Below are positions 62,120 to 64,000 of a DNA stretch of 64,000 nucleotides, piece by piece. The first letter of the stretch is position 1, and each line of letters starts with the position of its first letter. The stretch is from Vitis vinifera (lineage: Eukaryota; Streptophyta; Magnoliopsida; Vitales; Vitaceae), in NCBI RefSeq assembly GCF_030704535.1, contig NC_081806.1, positions 5,107,001 through 5,171,000 on the forward strand, given 5' to 3'. Position numbers and translations under genes: made by a program. The notes under the pieces were generated by a model that did no database searches, was not told where the DNA came from, and saw nothing but the letters and a program-made list of their open reading frames with translations.

Positions 62120-64000
62120 TTTAACGATAATAAAGCAAAGGGTAGAATTTAATCATTTTCATTATGTGTATGCAGGCAAGATGAACCATAGTGCAAGACC
62201 AATCATTATTAACAAAGGAATTACTAACAAAAATGCAAAGGAAGGACTAAATAAAATTGTTTAATATTCTTTCTGAGCATGCAAAAACAAATGTTGGGAT
62301 AAATTATTGAAATATCTATGAAATTTTGGGTGGTTGGATGAACCGAATAGAAAAACATGGAGGAAATCTCAATTGAAGGAAATTTTGGGAAAAAATCGAG
62401 AAAGAAATCAATAATTTATGAAAAGAAAAAAAAAATCAACCATACAATTTTATCGAAGAAGCTTATTGGTCATCACTTTGGAGTGTAAAATATCATGGAT
62501 TTATTGGTGATATTTTGCTAATTGTTTGAGAAAATCGCCCATGTTCATATTTTGCTTTAGTTTTAGTATTTTTATTTTAAATTTATATACATCATTCTTT
62601 TATTTTTAATTATTTTTCATGTTTATAACATAATCATATTTTTAAAAATACTATCACTTCACTAAGAAGCAAAAATTTCCTTTTATTTAATCCTAATACT
62701 TCTCCATCTTTCAAGCTTTCAAATCTTAAAAATTTTCTTTAATAAAAATAAGGGTAATTGATCAGCTAACCTCAATATGGGGTTGAGATATACACAAAGG
62801 AGTACAAGGTGACATGAAAAAATATGTGAGTTTTGATCATTATAAGACTCTCTAGATCAAGTAATTTTGTTTGACCCAGAATCTTTTACATCTATAAAAT
62901 TTCATATAAACTCTATAGATGGTTTTTCATGTTATATCTTATGTTCTTGTATGAGATTGATTATCTTTTATTGATTCTTGAATTTATTGAGGTTAATTGG
63001 TATTATTAAAAATCTAAATAAAATTAAAAATTAAAATAACTTGCTTAATTGGATCACTTATTCACTCCCATAAGGCGATTCCCTTAATCAAGATTTGAAT
63101 GAACAGCGAGTTCAAGCAAAACATTCTTTTTTGTTACACTAAGGTGGTGTTTGTTTTTTTGGCTTTTTGCTGAAAACCATTTAGTTTTAGAATTTAGATT
63201 ATTTGTTTTTTTACTTTTTCATGACTTATTATAAACTTTTTACTAAATAGAAAAAGTCAAAATATGTGGCTTTTTCTAAATAGAAAAAATAACACAATAA
63301 TTTTTTTTACTTTTTAATACTTAATAGAAATAAAATACTACAAAAACAAACAACTTAATATTTAATACTATTAAGTATTAAGGTTCTATTTAGAATTAAG
63401 TAAAAAAACAAACACCACCTAAGTATTAAGACAAACTAAATCTCTCCAACCCCACCTCTATCGTGTCAAGTTGATGTATCCGTGACCAACTTGCAATTGC
63501 GGACTCTCAAGGTTGGTACGGTACCTGTCACTCGAGGCCAACTCTGAAAACACAAGAAAGAGATTTGGTAGGAACTTCCATCTCGATGGGCTATCGACCC
63601 GGCTCTCAAAGAATGATAACAAATGGAACACCACGCGTAAGCGCATGCATGTGGATCACCGGAGGGTCGTACACATGCATAACGAAAACCATGTTAGCTG
63701 ATGTGTTTTGGAAGACACGTCGGGGCCATTAATTTATCTAGATTACGGGAAAAACTTTGATTTAAGAATTATTTCTTGATTCTTCATATGATGCTGCAGT
63801 TGGACAGTAAAGAATATCAATTAATTGCACAGGAATGATCAATTATCGGTACTGCCAAAGGACATGAATTAATAATAATTAAGATAGTAGTGGGGTTGAT
63901 TGTGTGATTAATTAGCTCTAGTCAGTGAATTATTGTCATAGGTATTTAGTGATAGATCTGCATGTCCATGAGTTAATTGTTAATAATAGCTTAAAGAAAA
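62120..64000. other. Intergenic end of the window
   Basis: Apart from the MITE at 63143-63419 nothing was assigned. A GC-richer, low-copy-looking patch lies at 63440-63700; open frames occur on both strands there without recognisable similarity. Confidence 0.5.
63143..63419 (-). mobile_element. Tourist-type (PIF/Harbinger) MITE, copy 2
   Basis: A 277-bp copy of the 51.9-kb MITE in opposite orientation, again flanked by TAA. Ends GGTGGTGTTTGTTTTTTT / AAAAAAACAAACACCACC. The two copies align over their whole length by eye with few differences. Confidence 0.9.

Noticed and set aside
1-64000. CRISPR arrays, operons, bacterial-type promoters or replication origins
   Set aside because: None seen. 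The window is plant nuclear DNA, and its direct repeats are tandem duplications without spacer structure.

Overview
The window is nuclear DNA of a dicot, most likely a woody perennial such as grapevine (Vitis). That organism call is an inference from gene content, intron style and repeat families, not from a database match. GT-AG introns, AT-rich intergenic DNA, many microsatellites and decayed plant transposons rule out bacterial, viral or organelle DNA. Six protein-coding genes can be supported; the rest is intergenic DNA and mobile-element debris.

Layout. 1-9 kb: no convincing gene, but a short tandem repeat, an old hAT-like fold-back and a GC-rich promoter-like patch near 7 kb. 9.6-21.4 kb (+): a complete ten-exon oxysterol-binding-protein-related gene (PH + FFAT-like + ORD, 763 aa). 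21.5-28.7 kb: AT-rich repeats and two abutting, opposite-facing Copia pol fragments. 28.8-32.5 kb (-): a complete five-exon NPF6 transporter of the NRT1.1 clade (591 aa) with Tyr where the nitrate-binding His is expected. 32.5-43.6 kb: gene-free, but with a very clean non-autonomous hAT element (8-bp target duplication) and small tandem duplications. 43.7-57.8 kb: a cluster of four intronless, secreted eight-cysteine-motif proteins (three short DC2.15-type, one long hybrid proline-rich protein), interrupted by a ~300-bp tandem array, a CACTA terminus, short tandem repeats and a Tourist-type MITE. 58-64 kb: a decayed minus-strand Copia element with an LTR-like end, and a second, inverted copy of the same MITE.

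The genes do not form a pathway. One is a lipid-transfer protein for membrane contact sites, one an anion transporter of the plasma membrane, and four are cell-wall/apoplast proteins from local duplication. I found no wholly new system. The observations I rate highest are the Tyr substitution in the NRT1.1-type carrier, the FFAT-like motif in the ORP, the conserved promoter block plus stop-codon palindrome shared by two HyPRP duplicates, and the well-delimited transposon insertions. Exon boundaries were set by hand from splice sites, reading frame and family conservation; untranslated regions are estimates.
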